A stretch of 64,000 bases of DNA from Cylicocyclus nassatus (Eukaryota; Nematoda; Chromadorea; Rhabditida; Strongylidae): the NCBI GenBank assembly GCA_958299035.1, contig CATQJL010000112.1:47140941-47204940 (forward strand). Reading direction: 5' to 3'. Below, in pieces: positions 13,559-26,400 of the stretch. The notes below the pieces were generated by a model. That model did no database searches. It was given only the letters and a program-made list of their open reading frames with translations, and was not told the origin of the DNA. Numbering within the stretch: the stretch's first letter is position 1; each line of letters opens with the position of its first letter. A program made the position numbers and the translations under genes.

Positions 13559-13715
13559 GTGGCCGTATTCATCAACGAACAACCCAATGGGTTCCGGAAC
13601 CCATTTAGTGCTTTTGATGAATATCGATTCTACCCTGGAGTAGATTCGATATTCATCTAAAGCACTAAACTGGGTTCGGGAACCCACTGGGTTGTTCGTT
13701 GATGAATACGGCCAC
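13559..13715. repeat. Palindromic MITE, GTGGCCGTATTCATCAACG family, copy 1
   Basis: 157-bp near-perfect palindrome with ends GTGGCCGTATTCATCAACG and an inner GATTCTACCCTGGAGTAGA hairpin. The second copy is at 35070-35229. No clear target duplication was seen. Confidence 0.88.
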
Positions 13716-13756
13716 TGGTATTTTCGGGATTCGAACTCACGCCGAGGGGTCACTTG

Positions 13757-14116
13757 AAGGCAGCGGTTTGGGAAAATTGCGACTGTGAACTTTCCACACC
13801 TCCTTGGCCTTTGGAAACGCTGAGTACAGGGCTGTCAAACTTAAAAAGTCAAAAAGTGCTTTTCATGGCGTTTTCATGCCTTGGAGATTGATGGAGGGGC
13901 TGGACGAGCAATTACCGCCAACTGAGTCGTGATTGGCTGCCTAAGCTGATGAGCCAATTGCCGTGAATGGGTAAGTTTTGGTCTCCTGCAGCCAGTCGCT
14001 GTTTTTGGCGGGGAGCTCTCCTCCAACCCCCTTAGCAACCTCCAAGGCCAGAAAACGCAAAAAAAAACGCTTTTTGACCAAGCTTCCCGCACTCAGCGGG
14101 TTAGAAGGCCACTGCC
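13757..14116. repeat. TTAA-class palindromic MITE, AGGCAGCG/CCACTGCCT ends
   Basis: Left end TTGAAGGCAGCGG, right end CCACTGCCTTTAA. The inner arms repeat GTCAAAAAG(T/C)G and GCCTTGGAG in inverted order. It is degenerate. Confidence 0.65.
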
Positions 14117-15389
14117 TTTAACCAAAGATTTTGACCCCAGCTTGGAAAGATTATTTGCTGTTCAGTCGGGCTGTATTTACTCATTCTAGTGGGTTTTTTG
14201 ATGCGTACAGTAACAGGTGGTGAAAATGAATATCCCAACTAATTTTAAGCACAAATGGATTCACTAGCGATGGAAGCCATTTCTGCTTCACGTCTGCTCC
14301 ACGTGGTGAAGTACTCTGAACATCGAAGGACGATTTGAAGTCGAGGACTTCCGCGTAAACATGAAGGAATTATGTGATTAAAGTGATGTTTGAGACTTGC
14401 TCGAGAGTGGAACTACTCTACTAACGAACGCCTCTACAAAAATGTCGAGTATGAACGGCGGGTGGGGGCGCAACTGTTGCGAATGGGCCAACGCGAATGT
14501 TTTTAACAATAGCAGCAGTGAGAATAACGATCGTTGTTTTGAGGGGAGGGAGACACGGTGCAGACTGCATTTGATCGCTGCTAATTTTGCTCGCCGAAAT
14601 CGATGCGAGAAATTGTAGCGGAAATGAATGTAGTCATTAGCGCAGATTATTTTGCTCTACATACTTCCAAGAAAGCGAAAGTTCCATCTCATTTACGGGG
14701 ACTTGTTTTACTATTCAGCTATTATAGAAGTAGGTTCGTTCGCGGAAAATAACCTTGAAGGTTGCTTGTTGTTGAGAGAAACGGAGATCTTTGGTCGATG
14801 ACCATTGAGATGTGTTGAGACTTAGGAATAGATCTAAAATGTGTGTTCGAAGGGAGAAACACCCCTTTAGTAGTCCCTACTGACTATAATTACAATATAG
14901 CCTTGTAGTATAATTCTCCGTATACATAGTGTGGTAAAGGGTACATAGATTTCACGTTGCAAACCACCTATCGCTCTTTGTTACCGTAGTACGGTAGTAA
15001 CATCCAGTATGCAGAGCAATTGTAAATCAGTGCTGTTTCGAAAAAAATCCCTTTGAAATCTGAGAAGAAGTACCAGGCGCGTAAATGCGCTGATTTCACT
15101 AATTGAATTTTACTGGTTTCAAAACTTGAATTCTATGATCAGTAACACTGAAGAAAACGAGGTTTCGGTATATCTTATCCCTACCATATACTATAAACCT
15201 TAAGAGGTCAGTGAATCGCTTTTCTACTGTAAAAGTCAATGCTAGCTATACACACCGGTATTAAAAAGGTGCAAGAGAAATAAAACAATGCATACCTATT
15301 TTTGGGAAATCGTTTGTACTTTGCTAACTATACGTATAATTGCGTGTAAAATGACCAGAACGCAGAAAATTGAAAAATTAGCTTTCTAA
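14117..15389. other. Interval without supported gene
   Basis: No ORF with protein-like composition and no convincing inverted repeats were noticed. Confidence 0.45.
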
Positions 15390-15606
15390 GGCCTTGGCCG
15401 TACCTCATGCGATTCATTCGCCGCTCTGGCAATACTATAATTTCCTTAACTCATCGTGCGCGCATTGTAAATGTGCAGAGGATAGGGCATTTTATCAATC
15501 TACAAAACTTATGGAGACTAGGCATTTACAGTCCACCGGTGTCGGATTTGAAGACATCTGGCAAATTGCCAGATCACACTGGAATCGCGTGAGGTATGGC
15601 AGGGCC
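15390..15606. repeat. MITE with GGCC termini and TAA duplication
   Basis: Inverted ends GGCCTTGGCCGTACCTCATG are flanked by TAA (15387-15389, 15607-15609), a 3-bp duplication of PIF/Harbinger type. 217 bp. Confidence 0.75.
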
Positions 15607-15609
15607 TAA

Positions 15610-17440
15610 GGGCAGTTTCCAGCCCGATTTCTATAAGTGTAAAATTTGTGAAGGCCAATATATCGGCACCGCAGGACCACACAACCCACTGGCAATGACG
15701 GGATTTTGCATAATTTTTTTCAGCACTCCCCTAATTCTTCGCTACCGTCTAAGAAATTGTCTCGACTAACAAAAGTGTTGGTATGGGAACCAAAGAGTAT
15801 GGTACTATTCAGGAACTGTCCTAAATGCGATTCTCGAAAAAATGTGGAGTTAAAAAGAAATATTTTCATAAGGTGCCGCTGGTTATTGACAGTTGCTGCC
15901 GTATATGGGCTGACCATTAAACTCTAACGAACCCATAAGCACTTGGAACCTCAAATAAACCTTAACTTTGTTTGATTTAAATTGATCCTACTAATGATCT
16001 TGGGCGCAAAGTGCAAAAAAACCGCATGGACCCTCGACTACCTGCGCTGTTTCCTGACCAAATAAGAGCAATTAGGAATGCTAGTCAACCAAAAACACTA
16101 CCTTACTGCTTACTGCTGCAGTTTGGTCAGGTGTGCTGTGCAGCGGTGATTTGATTAGAAAAACACGTTATTTTCATTGTCGGCACATCATGTCACCAAT
16201 GCGGGGGGGGGGGGAACTGCCTTGTTTGCGTTGTGGGCTTGTTTGTTACACTCTCTTAGCCCAAGCGAAAGTGTAGTGACACACCACATGACATGCAGTG
16301 CGAAAACACTAGCGCGGTTGGGGTTGGGGTATTGAGTCTAGATGGGAAAGATTAGGGATTTCCAATGATGATTTGCGATTTCCAGTGTAGATATCCCTCT
16401 CTGCAGCAGTGCTTTCAATCTGCATTTGCGGATGTTTTTTTTTCGAAGGACCGCTTTGTTGTTTTGTAAGTGAGCCAAGCAAGTCACGAGGTGTTGTTGT
16501 TGTCTACACTGGGATCACGAATCGATCCCACCACATGCCAGCTGTGCCTTCCGCCGCATAAAATTGGTTGTGTACCACAACCCCGAAAATTATGGGAGAC
16601 TGATGTGAATTGCGGGTTGCAAATGAGTGACTGTGCCGAAATCTTAACACTTCATCCAGGTGTTCTGATTGATCACCAAAATCCAATTTGCTAGTGAACA
16701 GGACACATTCAAACAGGCTAAAATATCCAGAAAGCTGTGCTGTGAAGTTTTGCACCTTATAAGCGAGCGCACTGCGCTAGAGAACGAAGAAAATGAATAA
16801 ACGCAGACGTGGGTCCTCTCGCCACATGGTGCGAATATTTGCGAAAAACGTGCGTCATCCCGCTGTCTCTCCAAGCTGAAATGGACTATATATCACTGCG
16901 AATCATGAGTCAATGAATGTTTTGGCTCCTGTTCCAAAATACTCAAGGAAAGGTTCCGTAGTTGCTTGCAAAAAATATGCCATATGTCTTTTGATGATGT
17001 TTTTTTTATTTTTATATCTTTGCAGGTAGAGGTAAATTTGAAGTTTTGAAAGTTTGCGGAAATACAGCGATGTCCTAAAAAATTGCGGGCGTGCGTATCA
17101 TGCAATCACTATAAGACCTGTTTGTGCATAGATCAGAGGGTTTGTTTTCGGCTTTAACCAATAAAAGCACATAACAATGTGGTTTCGGCTATGATGCGAT
17201 GTTGACATTAGCGAAACTATTGGGAAGGCAGTGTTTGGACCCAAGATGTTCGATCCTAGTCATTTGCCCTTTCCCAAGTCTTAGCGTTTTGCAGGACCCA
17301 AACAATGCTTGAATATTGCTCTTTCCAAGTCTTGGTACTTAAGCTTTCGCAACCTGTGGAAAGTGGATTTTTGGCCGGATGATGTTGGTATAGCCGACTC
17401 CATGGTTTGTCTTTTCCTGAAAGGATAGCAAAACACGTTA
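15610..17440. other. Interval without supported gene
   Basis: Only short overlapping frames on both strands. A poly-G run lies near 16203. Nothing else was recognised. Confidence 0.45.
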
Positions 17441-17631
17441 GGCCCCGGGCAGACTTCACGCGATTTGATCGTTGCGACTGAGTCGCGACGAGACAACTGT
17501 TACAACATGCCGATCAACTTGCATTCGGTTGTGATACTTTTCCAGCCCGACATTTTTGAATGTGAAATGAAAATGAATGGAAATCTTGGCGATTGGATCG
17601 CGACGATTACGCGTGAAGTCTGACCGGGGCC
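17441..17631. repeat. PIF/Harbinger-like MITE, GGCCCCGG ends, copy 1
   Basis: Inverted ends GGCCCCGG(G/T)CAGACTTCACG are flanked by TTA on both sides (17438-17440, 17632-17634). 191 bp. The second copy is at 47081-47283. Confidence 0.88.
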
Positions 17632-17707
17632 TTATGCGGACAAGCCTGATGTGTGCTTTTTGGAAGCTATTCACACAACTTCGGCTTTGTGTAGGCACTG
17701 GTCTTAA

Positions 17708-18443
17708 AGGCAGTGTCTCAAAAACTCGATTTTGAGATTTTGTGCTTACCCGGGCCTATTCGCTACGCTGAATCCGAAAATACGCAATGCAGAGCGCGAA
17801 AACGGCGTACTGGGCTCTAACGCAGGAGTGAAATCAGAAGTGGGCGGGGTCTTCCCCGCTGTGAATTTCGCGGTCCCGGCTTCTGAAGCGATTTTCTCAA
17901 CTCTGCTAGCCGTCTGAGATCTCCACAGGCCAGGTGCAAATGCATGACTTGAAATCGGGACCGAGAAGATCGCTCGGGAAGCTTGGAGCGTGAATCCGCA
18001 GTGGGGAAGACCCGCCCACTTCTGATTTCCCTCCTGCGCTAGCGTTCTTTTTCGCCGTTTTCGCGCTTTCTAATGAGGATTTTCGGATTCAGCATAGCGA
18101 ATAGGACCGGGTAAGCACAAAACCTCAAAATCGACTTTGCGAAACGGATCCGCAAAATGGACCTTTCTCGGATTTCGGTAGAGTTCGGCATTTAACCCCC
18201 CCCCCTCCCAAGCAAATAGCACAAACCTCACCTGCCAGTTCTTGCGCTAAGTCCTGAGAAGTGCGCTTCAAACCTCCAGCGATCCCGCCCACGCAATGGA
18301 ACGGGCGCGGACGGGCGATATTGAAGATCATTTTCCAGGACTTAGCGTATGAACTGGCAGGTGGGATTTGGGCTACAGTGTTATTGGGGGATCAACTACC
18401 TATCCACCAAAATCCGAAAAGGGTCCATTGCCGATCCCTGCCT
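17708..18443. repeat. Composite TTAA-flanked palindromic element
   Basis: Outer TTAA sites at 17704-17707 and 18444-18447 with AGGCAGTG-type ends. It contains the TCGATTTTGAGATTTTGTGC arm also seen at 25.55 and 46.3 kb, plus a nested palindrome (about 18155-18435) with arms around CACCTGCCAGTT and AACTGGCAGGTG. Confidence 0.7.
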
Positions 18444-18893
18444 TTAACGCACTATCCGAGCAGAACGGCTACAAATAAGATGGCCAGTGCTGCCCAGTGG
18501 GGCTTTTCGTTCTGCCTGCCTTACCTCCCATTCACTTCAAGCTTACGAGGCAAATGTTAGCCTGCTGCCCTTCTAAGGGGTGACCAGAGGAAGTAGCCAA
18601 AATGAACACAGTTAAAAATATAGTACTCCCTTAGAGAATTTGTCCAACAGTCATGTGATCTAACGCTACAGAGACGTCACCCCCATAGTACACCAGTAGC
18701 TCTGTTATAAGTCACTGTGGAAGGTATGAAGGTGATGCATAGCTCCATAAAAGGAATTAACAAAAGCTGTTTGCTACACACCCAGTCTAGAAAATTCTCT
18801 AATCCGATAGATAATCTCATTAGCATAAGTCAGAAGATGTTTGTAAGCTGCAAAAGCTTCAGCGTGGTTCATTTTTTAGTTCTCCATTGCTGA

Positions 18894-21800
18894 AGCTATG
18901 TCGAGTCAGCCGCTAACGCTCAAAAGGATCGAAGAAATCGGTCAGATTTGGAAGCAAAGGATGGCTGTTCACAACAACGCCGTACTTCAGTTGCCCCAAG
19001 GCCTGAGGACAAGCAGTACACAGAAGACGAGTTGCGCGAGTGTGAAGAGATCCTTATCGAGTTCGCAAAGAAGCTTGCCAAGGAAGAAAACATTGCTGGT
19101 AGGAAGTGTTCCGCTATGCGAATGAAAGCGATTTGCCAAAGAAGTTTTTTTTTAGATCTGAGAAAGTTGCTCGTGATTACTCGTCCATTCTATGATGTTG
19201 TTGGTAAGGCTAAGGCCAGCAAACTTGTCCGAGCGTTAGTGGAGTGCTGCCTAACAGTACATCAAGAAAACAATGAGAAGGTGCGAAGGACGAGTCTTCT
19301 CGCGCCAGGAAGCAGTCCTTCTATATATCATTTCTAGGTTACTCTGGTGCAAGAATGTATAGAGTGGGCCACTCATAACAGTCGACTCTTCTTGCGCCGA
19401 ACGTTACAAGCTCGTCTAATGCGACTCTATAATGATATAGGACGACATGTCGAAGCGCAGAAACTTGGTTTGTCCACGGATTCTCTTAGGACTATAAACG
19501 AATTGAATCTTAGCTGGACCGTTGGTATCCGAACTGAAGAAATTGGAAGATAGAGAGTTGATAATGGAAGTGACTTTGGAAGAAAGTAAAAGCGCGTTTG
19601 CTCTTAAGAACTTTGCCAAGGTGAAGAATCGCATTTTGTTCTCAAAACCTGAGGATTGTGGCTTCAAACATAGTGATTGCCTGTGAAAGGATGCGATGTC
19701 CTTTCCTCGTAGGGATTACGGTAGCACACGAAGGTGCCACAGTGATACGGTAGCGAAACGCTTACGAGTTGCAGTGCATTGTCTTCAATCGTCCAGGTTT
19801 TTCCTCGCTAATTCTTAGCTAAAACCGTCGTCGACTAGGGGGAAACGAATACGCGGTTCGGCATTCCTGGACTAATGATCCCCACAAGTATGCATCCGCA
19901 TGTGCAGAAGGACCAGTAGTCCACAAATGGCTATTGTTAGTACTTTTTCTTCCTCATCTCCCGTCTACTGGGTTACATGCACAATCATTTCTATTAGGCA
20001 TGCCCACACCTCCACAGCCAATTTCTGGTGATGCCATGAAGTGGTACTTCCGCACAAATTTTAACTCCTCTAGTAATTGCACTGTTTCCTGAACATTAAA
20101 ACCTCAACGTCCAAAAGCGGCGAAGAGTGAAAGCTCAGTATGAAAAGGGGAAGTATCTTTGAACCTCTAGCTTATGTCACAGTGAGTCCTACTGTAGCGC
20201 CGAGGGCGAATAGCAGTGAGTGCATATGGACTGCGGAGAGGCAGATAGAACGAAACCTTATGCAAATCATTCGAGAGACTGGGGTGTAATGTTTGGGACC
20301 AGTTGCTAAGAAAAATATATTTGCTGAAATAATGACATTTTTCCCCTCTAAGAATGTTTTCATGCTGAAGCAATTTTTAGTTCGTGCCGTACCTCAGTGC
20401 GCATAAACCTAAACTCTGTCGACCATATCTAGCAGTTCAGGCCAAGACAGCGCTCGTTCTCGCCAGAACCAATGCAAACGCAGGAGCCTATGTTTCCACA
20501 CAGATGCAGGTACCATAAAGACAAAAAGAATAATGGATGCTGACAGTGATGTCCATTCCAGGCCGCTCTCGATCTCCAATCCGGGATACTCTATTCTGCA
20601 GATGAGAAGGACTTCAAAACCGCGTACTCGTACTGTTATGAAGCACTTGAAGGCTATTTACTAACCGAAAAAAGTAAAGCTGTTAAAGCACTTAAATACA
20701 TGTGTCTCTGTAAGGTAATGGTGACATTTACTTTGATAGTGGGATAGCAAGATGTTCTCTTTCCAGATAATGTTAAATGAAGCGGATTCAATTCCTTTAC
20801 TGCTATCGACAAAGGTGAGCCCATGTGATAGTAGTACGGTGGTCGTACGGTAGCCGACTTGTTTCGGCCAATGACGATTGTCTCAGTGTTTGACCATTAT
20901 ACTGTTTCTCTGCACCCTCATTCAATCTTTACATCTGTCTTCTTTTCTCCTCCTCCCTTTCTCTCCCCCCTTCCTTCTTCTGTCTACTCTTCCTCGCTCC
21001 CATCTCCGCCGTCTCAGTCTTCTCTCAATCCTTCACTCTCCTTCACGCTGGAAATTTCTTCTCCAAATCACATCTTTCACTAACTTAATGTCTCAAGTAA
21101 CGCAGGAACCAGTTGCTATCACTAATATTGCTGTAGCAGATATCAGAATAACCTGTTATATGAGTCTTATAGGTTTTGCAACCTGTCCAAGGGAGGGAGG
21201 TGGATGCGATGAAATGTATGGCAGAAGCGTTCAAGGAAAGGAGCTTGAGTAAATTCAATAAGGTAACAAATTATCACACTGATAAAGGTAGTATCTCTTC
21301 AAAATTTCGCTCTCCAGTTTTTCACCTTTTCGGAGGCTTCTTGCTATGCTGAACCTACATCTGTCCTTTCCGCGCATGAAATTGGCGAAAATGAGCTTTC
21401 TTCATAGCTTTTTCCTGTCCGCGTTCGCTGGAAAATGCCGGTAAATGGGCTAGTTCCAGAACGAGGGGACGGAGTCCGAAAGATTTCTGAAGTGGACAGG
21501 CTTCCCAGACGCGCTTTTTTGCCCAGACTTCACTTATAGGTTAGTTGGAGAGTCTCCTATTGCAACGCTGTAAGATCCCCGTACCCATCACTTTGGCGGG
21601 ACGGTGCCTGTAAGGGATGGCCATCTGGTGTAGTAACAGCAGAAATGAAGTGGATTGCTTTACCCCTTTGAGACGTACGCACTACTTAATGACATCACCC
21701 TGAGCTAGAATAACTAAAAAGTCGAGTTGTCAATTTGAAACATTTTCCAAACTCTGTGCAAGGCGAAGAAGGCCAAGTGCTAATATGTTTTTCTCTTTGT

Positions 21801-22451
21801 TGTTTTTCATCGCTGAAGGAGAACTGAAGGAGGATCGCTCAGCCGAATAGAAGCGCAAATGTGTAGTAGCTACAATTATCATCAATGACTTGCTTGGAAC
21901 CCCATCAAAAGAAGTTGATATAGAGTCATCATTTTTAGTGCCTCAAAGAATATCATGTCGAGCTGATGAACGATCCAGTAGTCTCTGCACACTCAAGACA
22001 ACTCCGTGACAGTATGCTAGAGAAGGTAGCTAGGTATATGCAGATTGGCAGAAGACAGAGTTAGCAGTTTTTAGGAGATTTCCCGCGTAATCGAGCCGTA
22101 CTCAGAGATTGACTTGCATCACATACAGCAGTGCGTTGGTCTAACCGCGAAGCAGATTGAACGAGCTGTCTGTACGATGTTACTGGACAAGAAATTTTAT
22201 GGTTCGTGCACAAATGAGGTCGTGAACCTTCAATAAGTAACTCAAGCTGTTCCAGGCGTGATCGATCAGCATAACGGCACCGTACATGTCTACCAAACTC
22301 CTCATAAGGACAAAACCTATCAGAAATCCGTGGAACTGATTCGTGCACTCTCCAAGGTATCATTAGCACTTGCATAATTTCTCTTTGTAGCAATATCTTT
22401 GTTTAGACTGTTGACAATATCTACAGTCGTGCTGGCACACTTTTGAAATAA
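18894..22451 (+). CDS. rpn-6: 26S proteasome regulatory subunit Rpn6/PSMD11 (divergent)
   Basis: Twelve exons join without phase conflict: ~18894-19098, 19156-19280, 19338-19467, 19514-19620, 20441-20509, 20562-20714, 20767-20814, 21173-21262, 21939-22025, 22075-22201, 22256-22356, 22407-22451. The product is about 428 residues against 422 for human PSMD11. Matching blocks: [13 protein letters not shown] with [84 protein letters not shown], and the PCI/winged-helix core [14 protein letters not shown] with MLLDKKFYG. Rpn6 is a lid subunit that clamps the lid to the 20S core. Oddities: no ATG lies in the reading frame of exon 1, which is open back to a TGA at 18891. The ATG at 18898 is in a different frame, so a short upstream exon must supply the start. 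The PCI block is more divergent than expected for a housekeeping copy, so this may be an rpn-6.2-type paralogue. Confidence 0.88.
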
Positions 22452-23440
22452 AAATGAAATCGCAAATGATTTCACTTATAATAAATCTTGTGATATATAC
22501 GTAGCATGCAGCAACAATAACAGTCATTTATCTGCAAAATCATAAAACTATGGAATAGTAATTTCATCACTAAAACGCGGAATGCAGAGATTAGAAAGAT
22601 GTTGAGATAATGTATAAGCAATAAGGTCAAATATTTGACAAATATCTCGAGACTCGTTATCAACGTGAAATGCTGAGAAAGGCACATACACTGAAATTTC
22701 CTTTGCACGAATTCGGTCTAAAATAGTTGATCACATATAGAGAAAGCTGGTGAGCGGAATAAACGAAAAATTTGATATGGGACTGAGAACTAAGTGACTA
22801 AAAACTATCTCAAGGCAGGGAGACCAGTTTTGAGGTGAAAGTTATCTGCAACCGATTACACACTGCATACTATGGAGCAGATCAAAGACAATGTCCAAGT
22901 ATAGCTGAGTTATGTGAAAATCAACCGTGAGGCTTCAGCCTAAGCCACGCTCAAGCGGGGGCTCATTTGCTGTAAGGTGACCGATGAACTTCAGATTCTC
23001 AGCAAAAGCATTTCTACACAAGGACATTGGATGGTCCGCTCGGAAAAATTACGGTCTAGGTAGTACTTGGACAGTACCTTTATGAGGACTAGATGATATG
23101 CTAGGTTAATGTGTGGACAGATATTCTACATTAATTTAGATACAACAAGCATAGCTTGGTCAAGATAAAATTAAGCCGTCTAGAAACGACCGAACAATCG
23201 AGAGTGTTTTGAAATCTAAAATTAGTGTTTGACGGAAATATGACTAGGTAGTAGTCAGATTTTGACGTAAATTATCAAAATTATTTACAGCAACGCTACA
23301 AAGAAAGTCATTTGTTGGTGCGCAATTGAAACCTTATGTTAAAAACTGTCAGACCATTGGTAGAACAGTGATGAATGAGGGTTCGCAAGACATATAGATG
23401 TTCATACGATCATACTGGTACCTTGACTGGACTAATCTTC

Positions 23441-26400
23441 TCAATCCTCCTCCCCTGTTAGACGTCTGGTGCTCCTTTGAAGTCCTTCACTCATAGATAT
23501 TCCTCTAGTCATGTGTCTCGACAATAACGCCTTTTCTTCTTCCTTTTGAGCCTGCTCGAACTTTTTCTCTGCTTCGCTCGGAATCTCAAAACGACCATGA
23601 CTACCCTGAAAACAGCATCGATTAGTAGCATACTCAACAGAAGGAAAAAGTTTTACCTGTTTGCTTCTCTGATAAAATATGGTTCCTAAGGTGCAAACGA
23701 CAAAAAACGCTATACCCACAATGCAGATGGCTATAGTATACAAGCGTTCCGGAGTACGTCGACGCTGCAAAGTAGACAAATAATTCAAATTTAGTGGGGA
23801 ATCTAGAGTGATACTTTTTTGAGAACTTTTCCATCACTTCCGAGAAGAAGCTCCTTCTCCTTTGCTTCATTTAGACTAAGCAATTGACATCCGTGAGCAT
23901 TTGCAGTGTTGCGGAAATAAGGGCATCCCTGAAAAAAAGAGGAATAGGTAGGATAAGCAAACGATTGAGTGCGTACAATAGAAGGGCAAAAATAGGCATC
24001 CTGCGAAAGAATCGCAGAAGATAGATTATAATTCTTTCCTGCTATCAAGCGATTCCATAGCCATTTGGTAGCATAATTGTGTCCTTAACAAAACTAGAAT
24101 TATTTCATGCATCTGAGAAAAAATCAGAACCCCTACCTCTTCTGTTCAGCAACGGTTTGCCAGCAATAAAAAGTCCGTGTGGATATCGCGAAGTGATAGT
24201 CAATTCGGGTATTGCCAGAATGCCGAACGTCGAAGGCTGTAAAAAGAACGTAAAGTATCTATATGCATCACGCAGAAGACATGATATGAGATACATTTTT
24301 TGGGTGCTTCTCAAATTTTTGCGGGCCCATAACCCCAATCTAGGCCAATTTAAACTTTTGAAAAATTCTAAAAAATTATTGCAATTGTTTCAAGAATCAA
24401 AGAGCCATTTGCACATTCTTATAACCCATGCAAGTGAATTGCAAAAATTTCGCGACCCATTCTCGGGCGGGGGCACCCCCCCCCCCTCGGTTCGCCAATG
24501 CAAGAGATGTGTCACCTGTGCGGTGCGCTTGCCAAGCAGCGAACTCGGAAAACTCTGTTCAAAGAAGTTGGTCACAAACTCTGAATGGGCTTTTATCGAC
24601 ATGCTCTTGTAGCTCTTCGAAAGCTCTCTTCCAATCTGCATTCAGTTGCTCCATGAACGCATTCGTGGCATCCCGTAAACACTCGCATCGAGATCTGAAC
24701 AAAAAATGGAAAAATGATAGAAAGCAAAACTATGTGACTCACTTCAACAGATTTCCTTGAAGTTTAGTAGGGAAAGACACATGTATTGGTCCTAGGAGCA
24801 CTATGAATGCACGAGGAAGATGAGCTTGGAGGATATCTATGGCCTCCACAAGTGCATCGATATTTGGTGGGGTGCATCTAGAGCATACCTGAATGTATAA
24901 TGTAGAACAGCGTGTGTGCAGAAGAAAAATATGCGAGCGTTGCCCAAGAAAAAATGTTTACCTCTTCTGTCCCAATAGTGACGATAACCATGACCCAATG
25001 CTGGGTGTAGTCAACTTCCACCAGATTTCTGAGACGACGAACGAGTTCCTTCGCCTGAAAACGTATCGGAGTGACTCTGACGTCAACAATCGTCCAAAGT
25101 ACTCGAATGTGCGAGAAGAGCTTGCCTTCAAAAAATACCTGTTCTGGCATTTTGTCTGTAGTTGCACCACTCTCTGCAACGCTAAGCTGGGTTTCTGGAA
25201 GTTGATCCCTGGTGCCCATACCATGAGAGACTCCAATCAAATGGTTGTTGAACTCACGAAGAATGTCTGTAACTGTGATGGTAAAGAAACATTTGCCTTC
25301 TTCGGAAAAAAACTCACTTGGTATAGTAACCAGACCATCTATGGTAGCATCGCCACCACTTGGAAATGCGGCACCTCGAAATTCTATTGTTGTTTTTGGC
25401 CACAAACCCATTCCCGTCTGAAATCATATTTATACAATACAAATCGACTACAAGCACTGCACAACATCAACGTAGCACAACATAGCCAGGCAAGGTTTTC
25501 TAGATCATAACCGAACAAAAAATAGGTTGCATAGGAAAAGATAACGACGTTAAAGGCAGTGTCCGGGCAAAAACTCGATTTTGAGATTTTGTGCTTATAC
25601 GGGCCTATTCGCCATGCTGAATCCGAAAATCCACATTGGAAAGCGCGAAAACGGCGAAAAAGGGCCCTAACACAGGAGGGAAATCAGCAGGTGGGCGGGG
25701 CTTTCCCCAGTGCGATTTCATGCTCCCGGCTCCCAAAGCGATTTTCTCGATTCCGCTAGCCGTCGTAACATCGCTACCGGTCAAGAGCGAATGATTGACT
25801 TGAAACCGGAAGCGAGAAGGTCGCTCCGGAAGCCGGGAACGTGAATTCGCAGTGGGGAGGGCCCCGCCCACCTGCTCATTTCCCTCCTGCGTTAGAGCCG
25901 TTTTTCGCCATTTTCGCGCTCTACAATGTGCATTTTCGGATTCAGCGTAGCGAATAGGCCCAAGTAAGCACAAAATCTCAAAATCGAGTTTTTGCCCGGA
26001 CACTGCCTTTAAAGCCTGTCGACAATCACGGAATCATTCCTCAATAAGCATTAGCAATAAACGCATTGCTAATAATAACTGTAGAACCTACTAGCGAGGT
26101 AATGCTGACGACAATGCTTGAAAACCATCAATAACTTGGTTGGAATGGATCGGAACAAGAAAATTCACAATCGGTCACGAAATAGATGAAAGTCGAAAAA
26201 AAGCAATACGTACCGCTAAGGCATCTCCCATAGAAGCTATGATGGCTATGTCCTCCGGACTGAGATCACCGATAGATGTGCCCGTTTTAAGATCGCTTTT
26301 GATTTTAGGACATGCGAATGTTTTCCTGCAAGCAATCATTATATTGGAAAATGCAAGAATGTTCACAAACATTGATTACTCCGCTTGGGATTATGAATCA

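Noticed and set aside
13725..13745. tRNA B-box-like GGGATTCGAACTC (minus strand)
   Set aside because: No matching acceptor stem, anticodon arm or A box at the right distance.
20878..21252. 124-residue plus-strand ORF in the Rpn6 gene
   Set aside because: Translation of a CT-rich intron; the real exon is 21173-21262 in another frame.
24893..25510. 205-residue plus-strand ORF
   Set aside because: Antisense shadow of phospholipase-like exons 6-9, whose minus-strand phases and motifs are convincing.
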